This document shows, piece after piece, positions 25,946-38,318 of a DNA stretch of 64,000 nt. A model generated the notes under the pieces. The model saw only the letters and a program-made list of their open reading frames with translations. It searched no databases and was not told the origin of the DNA. The stretch comes from Cynocephalus volans (Eukaryota; Chordata; Mammalia; Dermoptera; Cynocephalidae): NCBI RefSeq assembly GCF_027409185.1, contig NC_084462.1, forward strand, positions 156,103,490 to 156,167,489, written 5' to 3'. A program made the translations under genes and the position numbers. Within the stretch, counting starts at the first letter, position 1. Each line of letters begins with the position of its first letter.

Positions 25946-25997
25946 GTTAGCTGTTATTTATTATCCCTATAATTTATGGTAACAGGGGCTAGGAAGC

Positions 25998-26870
25998 ATG
26001 GGCTTCATTTCATTCAATAAAAAGTTTCTGGGTGTCTACTATGTATTAGGTGTTAGATTCAGTGTGAGCAAGACACAGTCCCATCTTCAAAGAGTTTATG
26101 GTCTAGTAAGGGAGAAAGACATGTAAACATATACATTATAATACACTGTACCGATGGAAATTAACACCAGATATAGGGGTCATGTGGAAATGTGACTCCC
26201 CCAAACTCTATCTAGCTGGGCTTTGAAAGTGTTGGAGTTTGCTAGATGAGCAAGTGGCAGGGTGGAAAGATTCCAGGCAGAGGAATAGCTCTGTAAAGGA
26301 ACAGACTCATAAAACAATGAATTTGGTTTTGTTGGACTATAAAGTGTGTGCGTGGGGTGGGGGGTGGAAGCGACAGGGGAGGGAAAGGAGAGGGTGGAGA
26401 TGTAAAGTACAGAACATCACATAAGTACATTTAATTTCATTTACATCAATATTGCAGCATCAAAGGGGAGGGGGCCAGACATAAGTCAAGAAGAGGTAAC
26501 TGTGGCCAGATCATGAAGAGCCTGGTATTTACTTAACTCAGTTGTGTGTAGGCTGAACCAAGGCAGTGGTGGTGGGAATGGAGAGGAACCAGAGGTAATT
26601 AAGGGGTAGGACTGTCAGGACTTGGTGATTGAGTGGATGTGGGATGTGAGGGAGAGGGAGGAATCCAAGCTCACGCTCAGGTTTACCAGGCTTGACACAC
26701 AAAGAGAATTGTGGTTCTACCAAAGAGTTTGTGACTATAGGAAGAAGAGCAGACTTGGAGGACAAAAAGACAAGTTCTATGTTGGACCTGTTGAGTTTGT
26801 AATGCCTGTGGAATACTCAGGGGGATAGGGAGGCAGTTCAGATTACACAATAGTTCAAATTACTCTATGA
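25998..26870 (-). mobile_element. L2 LINE fragments, discontinuous
   Basis: Reverse L2: GGGTGTCTACTATGTATTAG, AGAGTTTATGGTCTAGTAAG, and further right AGGTAACTGTGGCCAGATCA. Interrupted and diverged. Confidence 0.55.
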
Positions 26871-27084
26871 TATGAGTTTATAGAGCTTGTTTGGAGGAAC
26901 ATGGCCAGCATAGAACCTGGAGCCCTGGGATTCTATATTGAAAATGGCTAATGTTTCACATGTGCCAGGGTGTGCTATGCACTTTACAGGCAATGCTAAA
27001 TCAGAGACCAGATTTGCATTGCTTATCATTGTACCTCTAGCAACTGGCACGTAATGGGCATACAATAATTATTTTGTTGAATGG

Positions 27085-27290
27085 ATGCTCTCATTTAGTT
27101 CATACAACAGTCCTAGGAGGCAGATATTATTAATATCCTCATTTTACAGATGCAGAAAATGATCTAGGAAAGGTTAAATAAGTTGATCAAGGTCACAAAA
27201 CTGGGTAAGTAGCAGATCTGAGATCTGAACCCAGCTCTTGTGACTCTAAAGCCCAAAGTGCTTAACTACATTGCTGGAATGTTAAAATCT
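27085..27290 (-). mobile_element. MIR SINE
   Basis: Reverse MIR: TCATTTTACAGATGCAGAAA, then GTAGCAGATCTGAGATCTGA. Confidence 0.7.
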
Positions 27291-27636
27291 GCCCCCAAAG
27301 ATGTACTTACGTGACCTAGGGTGAGCCTCTAATCCCTCTGATATTGTTTCTTATGCCATACCAGCGTTGGGTTTCAAAAATCTCAAAACTCCTTTTCCAG
27401 TTTCAAAATTCTGATGACATCAGATGACTGCTGGGAAACACACTAAAGGGGCCCATACCACATCATTCTTAGGTACTTGATGTTTTGGTAGCAATGCTGG
27501 GGCATGCCCTGTGGCTGACACTTCTTGTATTCCTCTCTTGGAGCCTTTTTAGTACCCAAGCAGTGTGTGCAGTGCTGCAGTGGTGAACCAAACATGGAGA
27601 GGTGGGAGCAGTCTGTCCCACTGCAGGCGATGAGGG

Positions 27637-28234
27637 TCTATTAGTGTCCTACTTCTGTATCACAAGTTACCACAAACTTAGCAGCTTAAAACAACACACA
27701 TTTATTATGTCACAGGTTCTACAGGTCAGGAGTCCAGGCACAGCCACTTGCTCATCTGGCGAACTCCACCCATCTTCTGAACTGGACAGTGTCCTGTTCA
27801 AGGCCTCACAGGTACAAATCAAGATGTCAGATGAGCTGCATTCTTGGCTGGATACTTGAACGGTGAAGAGCCCACTTCCAAGCTCATTCAGGTTCTTGGC
27901 AGACTTTCTTTGTGGCTGCAGAACTACGGACTCTGGCTCTTTGCTGGCTGTTGGCTGCAGGCCACCCCCAGGTCCTAGAGGCTCCTGTGTGAGCTTCTTC
28001 AAGATGGCTGCTCACTCCATCAAGGGGGCAAGGAGAGCCTCTCTAGTGGGTGCTAGCAAGATGGAGACATACGTATTGTGACATAATTATGGGAGTGACA
28101 TCCCATCACCTTTGCATTTTCTATTGTTTTGAAGCAAGTCTCAGGTTCTACCTGCACCCAAGGGGAGGGAATTACACGAAGGTGTGGACGTCAGGGAGCA
28201 GGAATTATTGGGGGTCACCCTAGGGTTCATCATT
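27637..28234 (-). mobile_element. LTR-like old element (MaLR/MLT1-like), family uncertain
   Basis: Contains CACAAACTTAGCAGCTTAAA near the left and AAGGGGAGGGAATTACACGA near the right, a pattern I associate with old MaLR-type LTRs in reverse. An 85-codon and a 111-codon open frame lie inside and are chance frames. Confidence 0.5.
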
Positions 28235-28239
28235 CACAA

Positions 28240-29030
28240 GGGGTCTCATTACCTACTTAGTATTTAAAAATAATTAAAAAATCAACTAAAGTTGGTCTGC
28301 TTTTTTTATGAACACCATGAGCTGGCAGTTCCAGGTGTCAGTGACAAAATACTCCTTCCTGAAAAAATCTTTTGTAGTTTTAAGTTCTAAACAGCTGTTG
28401 GGATTACTACTGTTTTGAATAACGAATCTGTAAATTTCTTTTAAAAATTACTTGTCCTTTAATAAGAACTGTATTCTACATGCAAGTGAACTCCCAGTTA
28501 CTCTAAGAGTTGGCCCCCAACATATGAACTCAGCTATATGCCTTCATTTAAGAATAAATTTATAATAGTTCAGAATGATCTCACATTTTTGGGTGCAGTA
28601 AATGTCTCCAACCCCTACAGAAGTACATACCAGTAGATCTGAAATAAGGAAAGATAACATAGTGACTGTGAAGACAAGGAAACTGAACTTGAGTTACTTT
28701 AGTTCTGTTATGCTATATAACTATTTGGAGTTTATATTTGTGTTTAAAATTTAAAATTGTGAGGCAGTGAAATGTAATGTTTTGTCATGTTTTTATTTGG
28801 TAAGTGCACATTTTAGTTTATATATGAAATATTTTTACTAGATTTGAATAATATCTTGAAAGCGGAAAATTCCTTTCAAATTATTTTAAAGCTAAAGAAC
28901 AAATCGAGAAATCATTACATCAGTAGTATGATTTAGTAGTTGTACCACTAATACTAAGTAAGCTTCTTGTGCTGCCTTGGAATAAAAATAAACGCTAGCA
29001 CTGAAGTGGGCTCACGATGTGCTAGACACT
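28240..29030. other. AT-rich intergenic stretch, nothing recognised
   Basis: Low GC, no open frame, no clear repeat apart from the CA tract that begins at its end. Confidence 0.6.
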
Positions 29031-29035
29031 GTTCC

Positions 29036-29036
<1 letters not shown>

Positions 29037-29093
<57 letters not shown>
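29037..29093. repeat. (AC)n microsatellite
   Basis: About 28 uninterrupted AC units. It creates a run of Thr-His in one open frame. Confidence 0.97.
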
Positions 29094-29094
<1 letters not shown>

Positions 29095-29099
29095 TTAAA

Positions 29100-29260
29100 A
29101 AAATCCTCACAACTACTTTCAAAGGTAGGCCCTGCTATTATCCTTATGTTATAGATAGTAATATAGTCTGGTGCGCAGAAGATTGTGATCTGCTCAAGAT
29201 CATCCAGTGGCTGAGCTGGAATTTCAGTCTGGTCAGTGTGGCTCCAATGCCCGCACTCTT
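29100..29260 (-). mobile_element. MIR SINE fragment
   Basis: Reverse MIR: TCAAGATCATCCAGTGGCTG and GCTGGAATTTCAGTCTGG. Confidence 0.5.
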
Positions 29261-29299
29261 AGCCACCAGTATGGAAAGGCAAAGCAAAACCAAAATCCC

Positions 29300-29960
29300 C
29301 AACAACCTTGCAGGCCGCTGCACGCTCTCAGAAAGGACAGGAGGGCTCCTCTCCATTCCTGAGCAGCCCCTGCCGGCTCCCGGGCGGAGGGAGAGCTGGC
29401 TTCCCAGGGACCTCCCCGGAGGGACGTTTGGGAGGTGCTCTCTGGCGTCCCCTCCGCCGCCCTCTCTCAGCTCCCTCGCGGCGCCCCTGCCCTCGTCTGC
29501 GAGGCCAAGGTTTCTCCTGGCCCTTCCCAGCTTCCGGCCCTTTGCTCCAGGTCAGGTCGCTAGGGCAGGCGGTGCCAGGAGCTCGCGAGTCCTCTATTTA
29601 CTGTTTGGTTTCCACGGTGACACGTAGGCGCCGTCTGCACCGCCCATCACCCGCCCCGCCGCTCTGCCCCCACCCGGCGCCGTGACGTCTGCCCGCCGCT
29701 TCCGCTCTGCCCATATTTGGCAGCGCCCTGCGCCGGCGCTCCGGAGGGGGCCGAGAGCGGGACTCCCGCCGCGCCCCGCCCCCCGCCCCGGCCACGCCCC
29801 CGCGCATGCTGCGGGCCTGCGTTCTGCGCGCCCCCCGCCCTTCCGCGAGACCCGAGCCGGGGCGGGGGGCGGGGCGCTGGCCACCCCCGTAGAGGGCGAG
29901 GGTGGTTGATGGACGGTGTGTCTCTGCGGGTCGCGGCTGCAGTAAAGACTTGGGGCTGTC
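29300..29960. promoter_or_regulatory. Detached CpG island about 9-10 kb downstream of FOS with CRE, Ets core and CArG box
   Basis: The stretch is strongly CpG-rich. It has TGACGTCT (29683-29690), an Ets core CTTCCG (29699-29704), and a perfect CArG box CCATATTTGG (29711-29720), all within 38 bases, plus an RFX-like GTTTCCACGGTGAC (29608-29621) and several Sp1-type GGGGCGGGG/CCCCGCCC runs. It could be a promoter for a non-coding transcript or a downstream FOS enhancer. Open frames here are GC-rich shadows. Confidence 0.65.
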
Positions 29961-30479
29961 TCGTCTGCTCTGGGTGGGCGATCTGGGATCACGATTTTCT
30001 CACTCTCTGCCCGGAAGTCGTGGAGACACCCACCCCTCGCCTAATTCTGTTTTATGTTTTATAGGCTTGAACTCAAAATTGTCGCCCATGCCGTAGTGGA
30101 AGGTTTTGAGGACCGACGTTCTGGTGTCAGTGTTGCCCCTCAGGGATAAGTGACCTTGGGAAGGCCACTTTCCTCGCCCTGGCCTGGAAAAATGACCTGT
30201 GGAGGGTGGGGCCGTCGTCGTCGTCGCACTGCTGTCAGGCGGGGGGGCGGGGAGACCTTCCATTACCTCTAACTATTCCCCTCACTCCGTGACATAATGG
30301 GAATGTCAGTGCAGTTCTCTGAGGACCTTGACAGTTCCGACCCCTGCAGTAATTGGGTTTGCGTGTCTCTTTGCGCCTTGCTCGTATTAGGCGCTTAATT
30401 AACTTCAGGTAACTGACGATTGAATGAATGATATGTAATAATCCTTGCCAAATTACCTCCGGATTTCACCTGCATACAT

Positions 30480-30790
30480 CCGGACCCCTGTAATTCCTCT
30501 TACGGGCGGAGGGAATATTGCGATGATTACTAATCGCGCGTAGGGTTGCTGATGTCAAGCGATTTGCAGATGTAAAGGGCAATGAGCATTCCTGGGAGGA
30601 ATCCAGCGAGATTCCAGAAGTCTCTCAGGGTGCCGTGGGTGTGCACCGCCGGGGGTGGGCGGGCCGTGCCGCAGTGGCCCCCGCTCGGCGGCCGATCGTG
30701 ATCGCGAGGGGAGGCGGGGACTAATCCTCACGATGCCAGTCACCCCCACCCCCGGCTCCCGTTCCCCTGACTCCCCAGTTCCTCTGGCCG
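30480..30790. promoter_or_regulatory. GC-rich patch downstream of the island
   Basis: CpG-containing sequence with ATTGCGATGATT and TGATGTCA (C/EBP- and ATF-like), then a GC-rich run at 30645-30720. No recognisable coding product. Confidence 0.3.
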
Positions 30791-30809
30791 AAGGAGTGTG
30801 CGTTTTCAC

Positions 30810-30970
30810 AATTCAGAGCTGGAAGGCACATCAGAGATATTATCTAATTTAATCTCTTTCACAAATGAGGAAATTAAGGTCAGAGAAGTTGGTTCACCCA
30901 TTCAAACTTGATAAAAGTCAGGATTTCTGGCTACAAATCGTGTCCATTCCACCTCACTTAGATACTTCTA
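30810..30970 (-). mobile_element. MIR SINE fragment
   Basis: Reverse MIR-like: CACAAATGAGGAAATTAAGG and GTCAGGATTTCTGGCTAC. Confidence 0.45.
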
Positions 30971-30974
30971 ACCT

Positions 30975-32380
30975 CCTGTGCGCCTGGCTCAGCTGGTGGG
31001 GGGAGGAGGAGCGAGTACAGTTAGCCTAAATGTTGACTTCAGGGGTCCTGAAGGATGCCACCGACACGTCTGCCATACACAGCCCACAGCATGACACCAG
31101 AGCCTGGGGTGATGGCCAAGAGGTGTTTTACTCCCTAAAGCCACTAGCATTCCTCTTTACAGAGGCTGGACTGGCTGCTCCTGTCCAGAGAACAGGAGTC
31201 AGCTGTCTGAAACCAGTCTTAGACCAGCAGTGTCATTTTTCATAGTCACCCAAGCCTTGCATTAAACTTTTCTCAGCTAAGACTACAGCAGAAGGCACCA
31301 GTAGCCTGAACGCATGGAAACTCCTGCTGTTCGAAGGGTCTTTTCACGGTACATGGAGGTGCGTTGCTGAGAAGAGTGCCTCTTGAATGCTTCTCTTTTT
31401 CTCTTTTCCCTTTCAGTCTCTCCCGTCTTCCTCTCCCACTCCATCTCTTCCCTAACTTTTAGGCTGAATATGAAGCTCAGAGTGAAGAGTCGTTCCCACC
31501 AATTGCCCGCCTGCCATGCCAAGTGGCCGATCTGAGGGAGGGTCGGAGATCCTTCAATTTTCTCTCTGTACGTCGTAGCTATAGCAGCAAATAGTAGATC
31601 TGCCACCTGGTGGACGTGAGGGGCAGAGCACCCTTCTCCAATATCAGAAGCGTCATCATGGTAGGGCTGGCTAGGGGAAGAGTTTTTCTTTATTCTCATG
31701 GAAATAGCAAAACTTGGCAGAAAGAAACCAAATCAAACCAAACCAAAACACAAACCACTCCAGTTTTTTCTCTATCTGGTTTATTTCTGAGGATATAGTA
31801 GATTTAGACGCAGAAAACACTTCCGTTGTTTCTCTTGCCAGGACTGCTTCTTATCCAAACCCTGCACCTTTAAACACTGCTTCGAATTCCACCTCCTTCG
31901 TTACTACTTTTCTGACTTTCCTCTTCTACACACCTTTTGAAATATGGCTGTACACAGACCCAACACGCAGTGCGCACTTATATGCTGTCTTCTTTACTGT
32001 GGTTTCCTTGGGGGGGGGGAGGGGCATGTCTGTGTGTCTTGTGTTCATGACCCCATAGTGCCCAACATGGCTGGGGACAAAAACTGCTCTCAATAAACCC
32101 TTGCCTATTGATTGACTATTAACTGGTTAATTTCCACAGAAATTGTCACAAGTCTTTTCTTGCCTAAACCTTCCAGAATTCTTAGTTCTTGGGGGTAATT
32201 GAGATAGTGACTTAATCAAATGTGCTTTTGCACAATAAGTTGCTTCATAAAGCAGTTTCACAAGCGAATACCAACACCACCCAGAGCGGATGAGGAAGTT
32301 TGGAGTTTGGAGTGGACTGTCAGGAAGATGAAGAGAGGTAGCCATGTGCAAAGGTCAAAGGACTAAGAATTAAGAGGGCG
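30975..32380. other. Intergenic stretch
   Basis: A 138-codon minus-strand frame (31283-31699) has no recognised domain and overlaps a plus-strand frame. Nothing else seen before the G run. Confidence 0.5.

Positions 32381-32381
<1 letters not shown>

Positions 32382-32415
<34 letters not shown>
32382..32415. repeat. Homopolymer of 34 G
   Basis: Uninterrupted G run flanked by GGGCGC and CCTCTGCTCC. Confidence 0.95.
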
Positions 32416-32417
<2 letters not shown>

Positions 32418-32439
32418 TCTGCTCCTGGGATTGGAGAGG

Positions 32440-32640
32440 CAGCACAGGCTCTAGAGCCCGCTTCACATCTAGACTCCACCACTTGCTGTGTGGCCTTGGG
32501 CAAGTTTACTCTCCTCTCTGTGCCTCGGTTTCTTCATGTGTAAAAATAAGGACCCATCTCATAGAAATACAATGAGGATGAATTGAGTCGGTATTCATAG
32601 AGTGCTAGTACAGTTTCTGGCATGCACTAATTACTATATA
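32440..32640 (+). mobile_element. MIR SINE
   Basis: GTGTGGCCTTGGGCAAGTTT and GTGCCTCGGTTTCTTCATGT are the MIR core. Confidence 0.75.
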
Positions 32641-32744
32641 ATTGTTTGTAAATGAATTTTCCAGTTTAGCTGTCTTGTAAATGGAGTGGGGAAGACTATA
32701 TGATCTCTTGGTTCCTTTGTGCACTGACCTTTCAGAGCAATACA

Positions 32745-32955
32745 TAAGCTTTGGGGTCAGGCAGGTCTGTGTTGACTCCTGTCTCTGTCAGTAGCTGTGT
32801 GACCTTGCACAGATCACTAATTCTTAGAGCCTCAGTTTTCACATCTGCGAAGTGGAAATAGTTGTGTCTACCTCAAAAGACTGTTATGAGTGTTACATGT
32901 TTGTAAAATGCCTGGCACATAAGGAGCTTAATAAACAGAAACTATAGTTATTGTT
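32745..32955 (+). mobile_element. MIR SINE
   Basis: AGCTGTGTGACCTTGCACAG and GAGCCTCAGTTTTCACATCT are the MIR core, ending GCCTGGCACATAAGGAGC. Confidence 0.75.
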
Positions 32956-33281
32956 ATGGGCATGAGGAGCCACATATAAAGAATAGAATTTCCAAAATCT
33001 TTGACATTTCAAGAAAGATTAAATAGCAGTGAGACTAGCTCAACTTATGGAGCCTGGGGGGAGGTGGGCCCTGGGTCTGGGCCAGGAGCAGATATCACAA
33101 CATCTGAAGAAACCAGGAATGGTCTGACTTGCACATCAGCTCCAGGAACATTTTCTGCCTGAGGGCTGTGCAGAGGGTGTGGACCCAGTGGGGCCAGATG
33201 CCAGGCGCCGAGGCCCCTGAGGGGGGGCCTTTAGTAGGAGAAGGTGTGGGCTGGGTGGGCCTTGGAAACCTGTTGTTGGAG

Positions 33282-33324
33282 AGTGTGTGTGTGTGTATAT
33301 GGGGCGGGTGTGTGTGTGTGTGTG
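33282..33324. repeat. Interrupted (TG)n
   Basis: Two TG runs separated by TATATGGGGCGGG. Confidence 0.9.
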
Positions 33325-34007
33325 GGAATGGCCCAGAGATATCTTGCCCTGGGATGGACTCCCAGGCCTGGTGTGGACTCCCTCATGGCAGAACCTGCCT
33401 GCACAGCTAGCTCCTAAGAGCTGCCTTTCCCGACCCTGTGGAGGACACCCCAGACTGATTGCCAGCAATTTCCCGAGGGGTGGGGGGATGATCATTTAAA
33501 AGCCAAATTAATCTTAATTCCCTTCAACTACATGTGTGGAAAAGTACTAAACAGAATATGTAAATACCGTATGTATTCCTTTGAGTTCTTTTTGGCAGGG
33601 GGGAAGGTTGCAAAATCACACTGTGATAGGGTGTTGTAATCCCAAACATGTTGGGAATCACTCTTACGGACCTCACACTCTTGTCTCCCGAGACGCACAA
33701 GGAACTTTGTGCCCCCTAAACAGGCTAGGGACAGGGGGTCTACCACGAAGTAAGCTGTTATTCAGGGAACCCAAACATAGTCTGAGTCCTGGACAAATCC
33801 ACTTTAGGAACGGTTTGGGGATTACAGAGGAATCGGTAAGCCTCCTTCCAAGCGCATATTTCCAGTGATGGTGACAGGGTGTGCGCTAATGAGTTGCCCC
33901 TAGAGCAGAATTTGAGGGAAGAAACTGTCTTTAAAAAGACACAGTTTATGAAGAGTCACAAAGGTGATAATACTGGTTGTCCCTGGAGAGAAGAGAATGT
34001 GTGTTTA

Positions 34008-34072
34008 TTTTCTTCTTTGTTTGGCTGCTGGCCCGTATGGGAATCTGAACCATTGACCTGGGTGTTATCAAC
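34008..34072 (-). mobile_element. CYN-I type monomer fragment
   Basis: TTTGGCTGCTGGCCCGTA then GAACCATTGACCTGGGTGTT, the minus strand of the tRNA-Ile-like monomer, truncated. Confidence 0.6.
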
Positions 34073-34269
34073 TATTTTTTCTTTTTGCTTGTCTGTACTT
34101 TCTGCTTTTTTTGTCTTGTTTGTCTTTGGCAAGTACATATTGCTTTTGTAATAAGAAAAAAAATTTTTTTTAAATGTTCTCAGCAGAACAGTATGTTTGT
34201 TTTTTAAAGTAGATAACAGAACGTAAAAAATGGGAAGGTTCAAACACCCTCACTTTTTTTCTTTTGCTT

Positions 34270-34720
34270 TCTCTCCTCTTTCCAAAAGAAGTAGATGCTC
34301 CTGATAGAAACCGTCAAAAATTCAGACAAGCAAAAAAGAGAGAAAATAAAAATCAACTGTAATCCCATCGCAGGGATAACCACTGTCACCATTTTTTATT
34401 CTACCTTTCCAATATACATTTTAGTTTTATACTTCAGTTTATATACTGTAGTTTTTGCAAAAATAGGACCATGACATAATACCGTTTTGTAATCTGCTTT
34501 TTCTATATGGTAGATCATGGACATCAAATATTTCTCTACATGATCGCTTTAATAGTCAAATAGGTTTCTAGTTATAAACATCCCACAATTTAACCAATCT
34601 TGTATTGTTGGACCTTTGGGTTGTTTCTAAATTCTTTGCTATTATAGACATGCTGTAAATATCTTTGTGGCTAAATTTTTGTGCACATCCAAGATTATTT
34701 CTTTAGAAGGGGGCCAAAGG
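34270..34720 (-). mobile_element. Old L1-like 3' fragment
   Basis: The text around TTGTTGGACCTTTGGGTTGT and GTGCACATCCAAGATTATTT resembles old L1M 3' ends. Family assignment is from memory. Confidence 0.5.
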
Positions 34721-34759
34721 AAGTGCTCGTTTTTAAGGCTTTAGCAATGTAGCCATGCA

Positions 34760-35010
34760 GTCAGTACAGTGTCAGATAGTACGACGTGCAGTCCCTGTTG
34801 TCAAATAGGAAGGTAGTATTGGCTCAACCAGTTTGTAACTGCGTAATCTTGAGGAAATTACGTACCTTCTCTACACTTCAATTTCCTCAACGGTAGATCT
34901 GGAATGGTGGTAGACATCCAGTAAGACTTGCGAGGACTGGATGAAAGAAATGTGTAAAGTGGTGTCTGGCAGAGCATATGGTGAGCTCTCAGTAAATGTG
35001 GTTGTTTCTA
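34760..35010 (+). mobile_element. MIR SINE
   Basis: GTAATCTTGAGGAAATTACG and CTTCAATTTCCTCAACGGTA are diverged MIR core text. Confidence 0.6.
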
Positions 35011-35339
35011 ATTTATAGATTGTCTTTTTTTCAGGGCAAGAAGTTGTCTTGGAGATTGAGGTTTAGTTTCCTGGGAAAACTGGGAGCAGAACTGGAGCAG
35101 GTTGAAATGGTGAACAGGGAAGATGCTGGAAGATACAAGCCGTAGAGGAGGGCCTGGTGGTGGTGGGAGAGGAGAGCAGTAGGAGAGAGAGAGCAGCCTG
35201 AAGGAAGATGGGAACGCAATAAACAGAGGTGACATGTCCACATGGCCCCTTTGCAGCAGGGACCTTGGGAAACACAATCATGTTCTAGTCACTTTGGGGT
35301 TTGGGAGGCCACCTCTGCAAGGTCTGGAGCAGAGCCTGT

Positions 35340-35770
35340 GTCCTCTGGCCCCTGCTCCCTTGAGGCTGCTGCTTTCTGCCTTCCTCTCAGCCTCGTCTTG
35401 CATCATTCCATGCACGTCTTCTTTCAGTTCCTTAAGTGCACTATGTTCCTCCCCGTTGTGTGACCTTTGTACACTCTGTTCCCCCCACCAGGAACTCCTA
35501 CTCTTCTCCTGCCGAACTCGCATGCATCCTGCAGATCTCCCTCCTCTCCCCTCCCTCCCTTTATTCTCTCATGGCCCTCTCTCTGCACCTGCATAGTGAG
35601 GTTGAGGTTGGTCATTATGTGTGTCTGTGGGATTATGCAGATTATGCATCCTTCATGTCCCCACTAGGCTGAAAGCTCCACGAAGGCAGGAACAGGGTCT
35701 GTTTTTTGCTAACTGTTGTATCCCTGATGCCCAGCACAGAGCAGGCACTCAATAAGCATTTATTGAAAAG
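35340..35770 (+). mobile_element. L2 LINE 3' end fragment
   Basis: CTCCACGAAGGCAGGAACAG, then GCCCAGCACAGAGCAGGCAC and CTCAATAAGCATTTATTGAA. Confidence 0.65.
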
Positions 35771-35929
35771 GGTGAAGAATAAGCCAGATCATTTATGACC
35801 TGCAAAATGCTTTTACATCCCCTCCTGTGGCTTCAATTCCATCTTGATAATGCTGGCTGCTTGGTTGAAGGAACACATTTGGGGTCTGTGAGGGATCCTT
35901 AGCCAGCTCCTCTCCCTTTCTTTCCCTTG

Positions 35930-36110
35930 AGAAAGTGTTTCTCAAACATTAATGTGTGTATAAATTACCGGGGGCTCTTAACATGCAAATGTGACACAGG
36001 AGGTCCGAGGTAGGGTCCGAGATTCTGCATCGCTAACAAGCTCCCGGGCGATGCCCATGCAGTTGGCGTTAGGAACGCTCTGCAGGCCACTGTGATTTCC
36101 ACGCTTCAGG
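35930..36110 (+). mobile_element. MER5-type hAT DNA transposon fragment
   Basis: GTTTCTCAAACATTAATGTG, then GATTCTGCATCGCTAACAAG, in the order of MER5A/B non-autonomous elements. Confidence 0.6.
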
Positions 36111-36114
36111 TTGA

Positions 36115-36960
36115 GTCGCTGCGCCGCCTATTGGTCAATAAGGGATATGAAAATCTTTGATGGAGATGAGACAGCATGCACGAATTTTATTTTTTTATAT
36201 TTATTTTATTTTATGAATATTTTCTTTTGCATTCTATGATGTTGTTGGAGGAGCAGCTTGGAGGCAGGGGGAGAGGGGGAAGGAGAAGGAAAAGGGATGG
36301 AAGAAGGAAGAAGGAGGGGGAGTGAAATTAAGGTCTGTGTCACCTCCCACATTCCCACGGGGGAAACAGGGGACTCCCAGTGGTGGCTTGGTCATTGCCA
36401 GGCTGGGTGCAGATGTCAAGGGGGTGTGGCAAAAGCCCTTGCCTCCCACCTCCACAGCTTGGGAAATCGGGACCCTTCTTGCTGCGGCTTGGGTGGTCGT
36501 GGCTGGGCTGGCTGTGGCTGTGGGTGTGGGGGGGCATGGCCAAGGCCCGAGGCCCCGCACCGCCCCAGCTCGGGAGAGCCCGGAGTGCTTCCTAGCATGC
36601 ATGAATTTAAAAACACACAAAATTCTTGGGGAACCAGATCTTCTGCTAAAAGCAGATGGGCAAACAGATTCTGATAGCGTTAGGAGATTTAAGAATATGT
36701 TACATAAAAGATCCCTGCCATCCTGAGATGAAAGGAATTTCTAGAACTGAAGGATGTTAGGGTTGGGAGGAACCCTTACACTCATGTGATGAGCAGTTTT
36801 CTTTTCTTTTTGCCACTGTCGTTCGCTTTTCCCACTTTTTTGTTTTCTTTTTTAATGGCAGAGGACTTTTGTCATCAGCATTATGACTTTCGTGGGCTCT
36901 AGACATTTTTGCCTTTGTGAACTCCTCTGCATTAATTTATTCAGGCTTCCTACATATTTT
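36115..36960. other. Intergenic stretch with purine run and GC-rich patch
   Basis: GGGAGAGGGGGAAGGAGAAG-type purines at 36255-36325 and a GC patch at 36440-36595. Open frames of 128-138 codons overlap on both strands and are not recognised. Confidence 0.5.
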
Positions 36961-37243
36961 TTCCCATTTAAAAAAAATGTGGTAAAATACACATAAATGT
37001 ACCATTTTAATTATTTTTAAATGTACAGCTCAGTGGTTTTAAATACATTCACAATGTTGTGCAGCCATCACTGTCATCCATTTCCAGAGCTCTTTTCATC
37101 GTATAAAACTGAAACTCTGTACCAATTAGACAATAACTCCCTGTTCCCCCTTGCCCCCAGACCCTGGCAACCACCATTCTACTTTCTGTCTCTATGATTT
37201 CAACTACTCTAGGGACTTCATGTAAGTGGAATCATATAGCATG

Positions 37244-37346
37244 TGTCTTTTTTTTTTTTTGGTGGCTGGCCAGGGCAGGATCCGAACTCTTGACCTTGGT
37301 GTTATCAACACTGCACTCTCACCAACTGAGCTAACCGGTTAGCCTG
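37244..37346 (-). mobile_element. CYN-I type monomer SINE inside an L1
   Basis: Complete minus-strand monomer with T-run tail; target GCATGTGTCTTTT / ACATGTGTCTTTT. It splits the L1 at 36965-38540. Confidence 0.88.
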
Positions 37347-38318
37347 ACATGTGTCTTTTTATGACTGACTTATTTCACTAAGCATAATGTCCTCAAGGTT
37401 TATCGTTGTTGTAGCTTGTGTCAGAATTTCCTTCCTTTTTAAGGCTGAATAATATTCCACTGTATGTATATACTACATTTTGCTTATCCATTCATATATT
37501 GATGGATATTTGGGTTGCTTCCACATTTTAGCTATTGTGAATAATGCTGCTATGAACATGGGTGTACAAATATCTCTTAGAGACCTGCTTTCAATTCTTT
37601 TGGGTATATACCCAGAAGTGAAATTGCTGCAGCACATGGTAATTCTATTTTTAACTTTTTGAGGAACCACCACATTATTTTCCATAGCAGCTGTACCATT
37701 TTGCATTTCCACCAAGAGTGCATGCACAGAATTCCAATTACTCCACATCCTAGCAACACTTGTTATTTTCTGTTTTTTTTTTTTTTTTTTTTTTTTTTAA
37801 ATAATACCCATCCTAATGCATGTGAGGATTATCTCATTGTAGCTTTGGTTTGCATTTCTCTAATGATTAGTGATGTTGAGCATCTTTTCATGTGCTTATT
37901 GGCCATTTGTATGTCTTCTTTGGAGAAATAGCTATACAAGTCTTTTGCCCATTTTTGAACTAGGTTGTTTGCTTTTTTGTTGTTGAGCTTTGGCAGTCCT
38001 TTATATGTTCTGGATATTAATCCCTTATCAGATATATGATTTGCAAATATTTTCTCCCATTCTGTGTGTTGCCTTTTTGCTCTATTGATAGTGTTTTTTG
38101 CTGCACAAAATTTAAAAATATTTATGAGGTCCATTTTGTCTATTTTTTTCTTTGATTGCTTATGCCTTTGGTGTCATATTCAAGAAATCATTGTCAAATC
38201 CAATGTCATGAAGCTTTTTCTCTATGTTTTCTTCTAAGAGTTTTATAGTTTTAGGTCTTTGATACATTTTGAGTTAGTTTTTGCATATAGTGTTAGGTAA
38301 AAGTACAACTTCATTCCC

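Noticed and set aside
27602-28081. Overlapping frames of 72-111 codons
   Set aside because: They lie inside an old LTR-like element in several frames at once.
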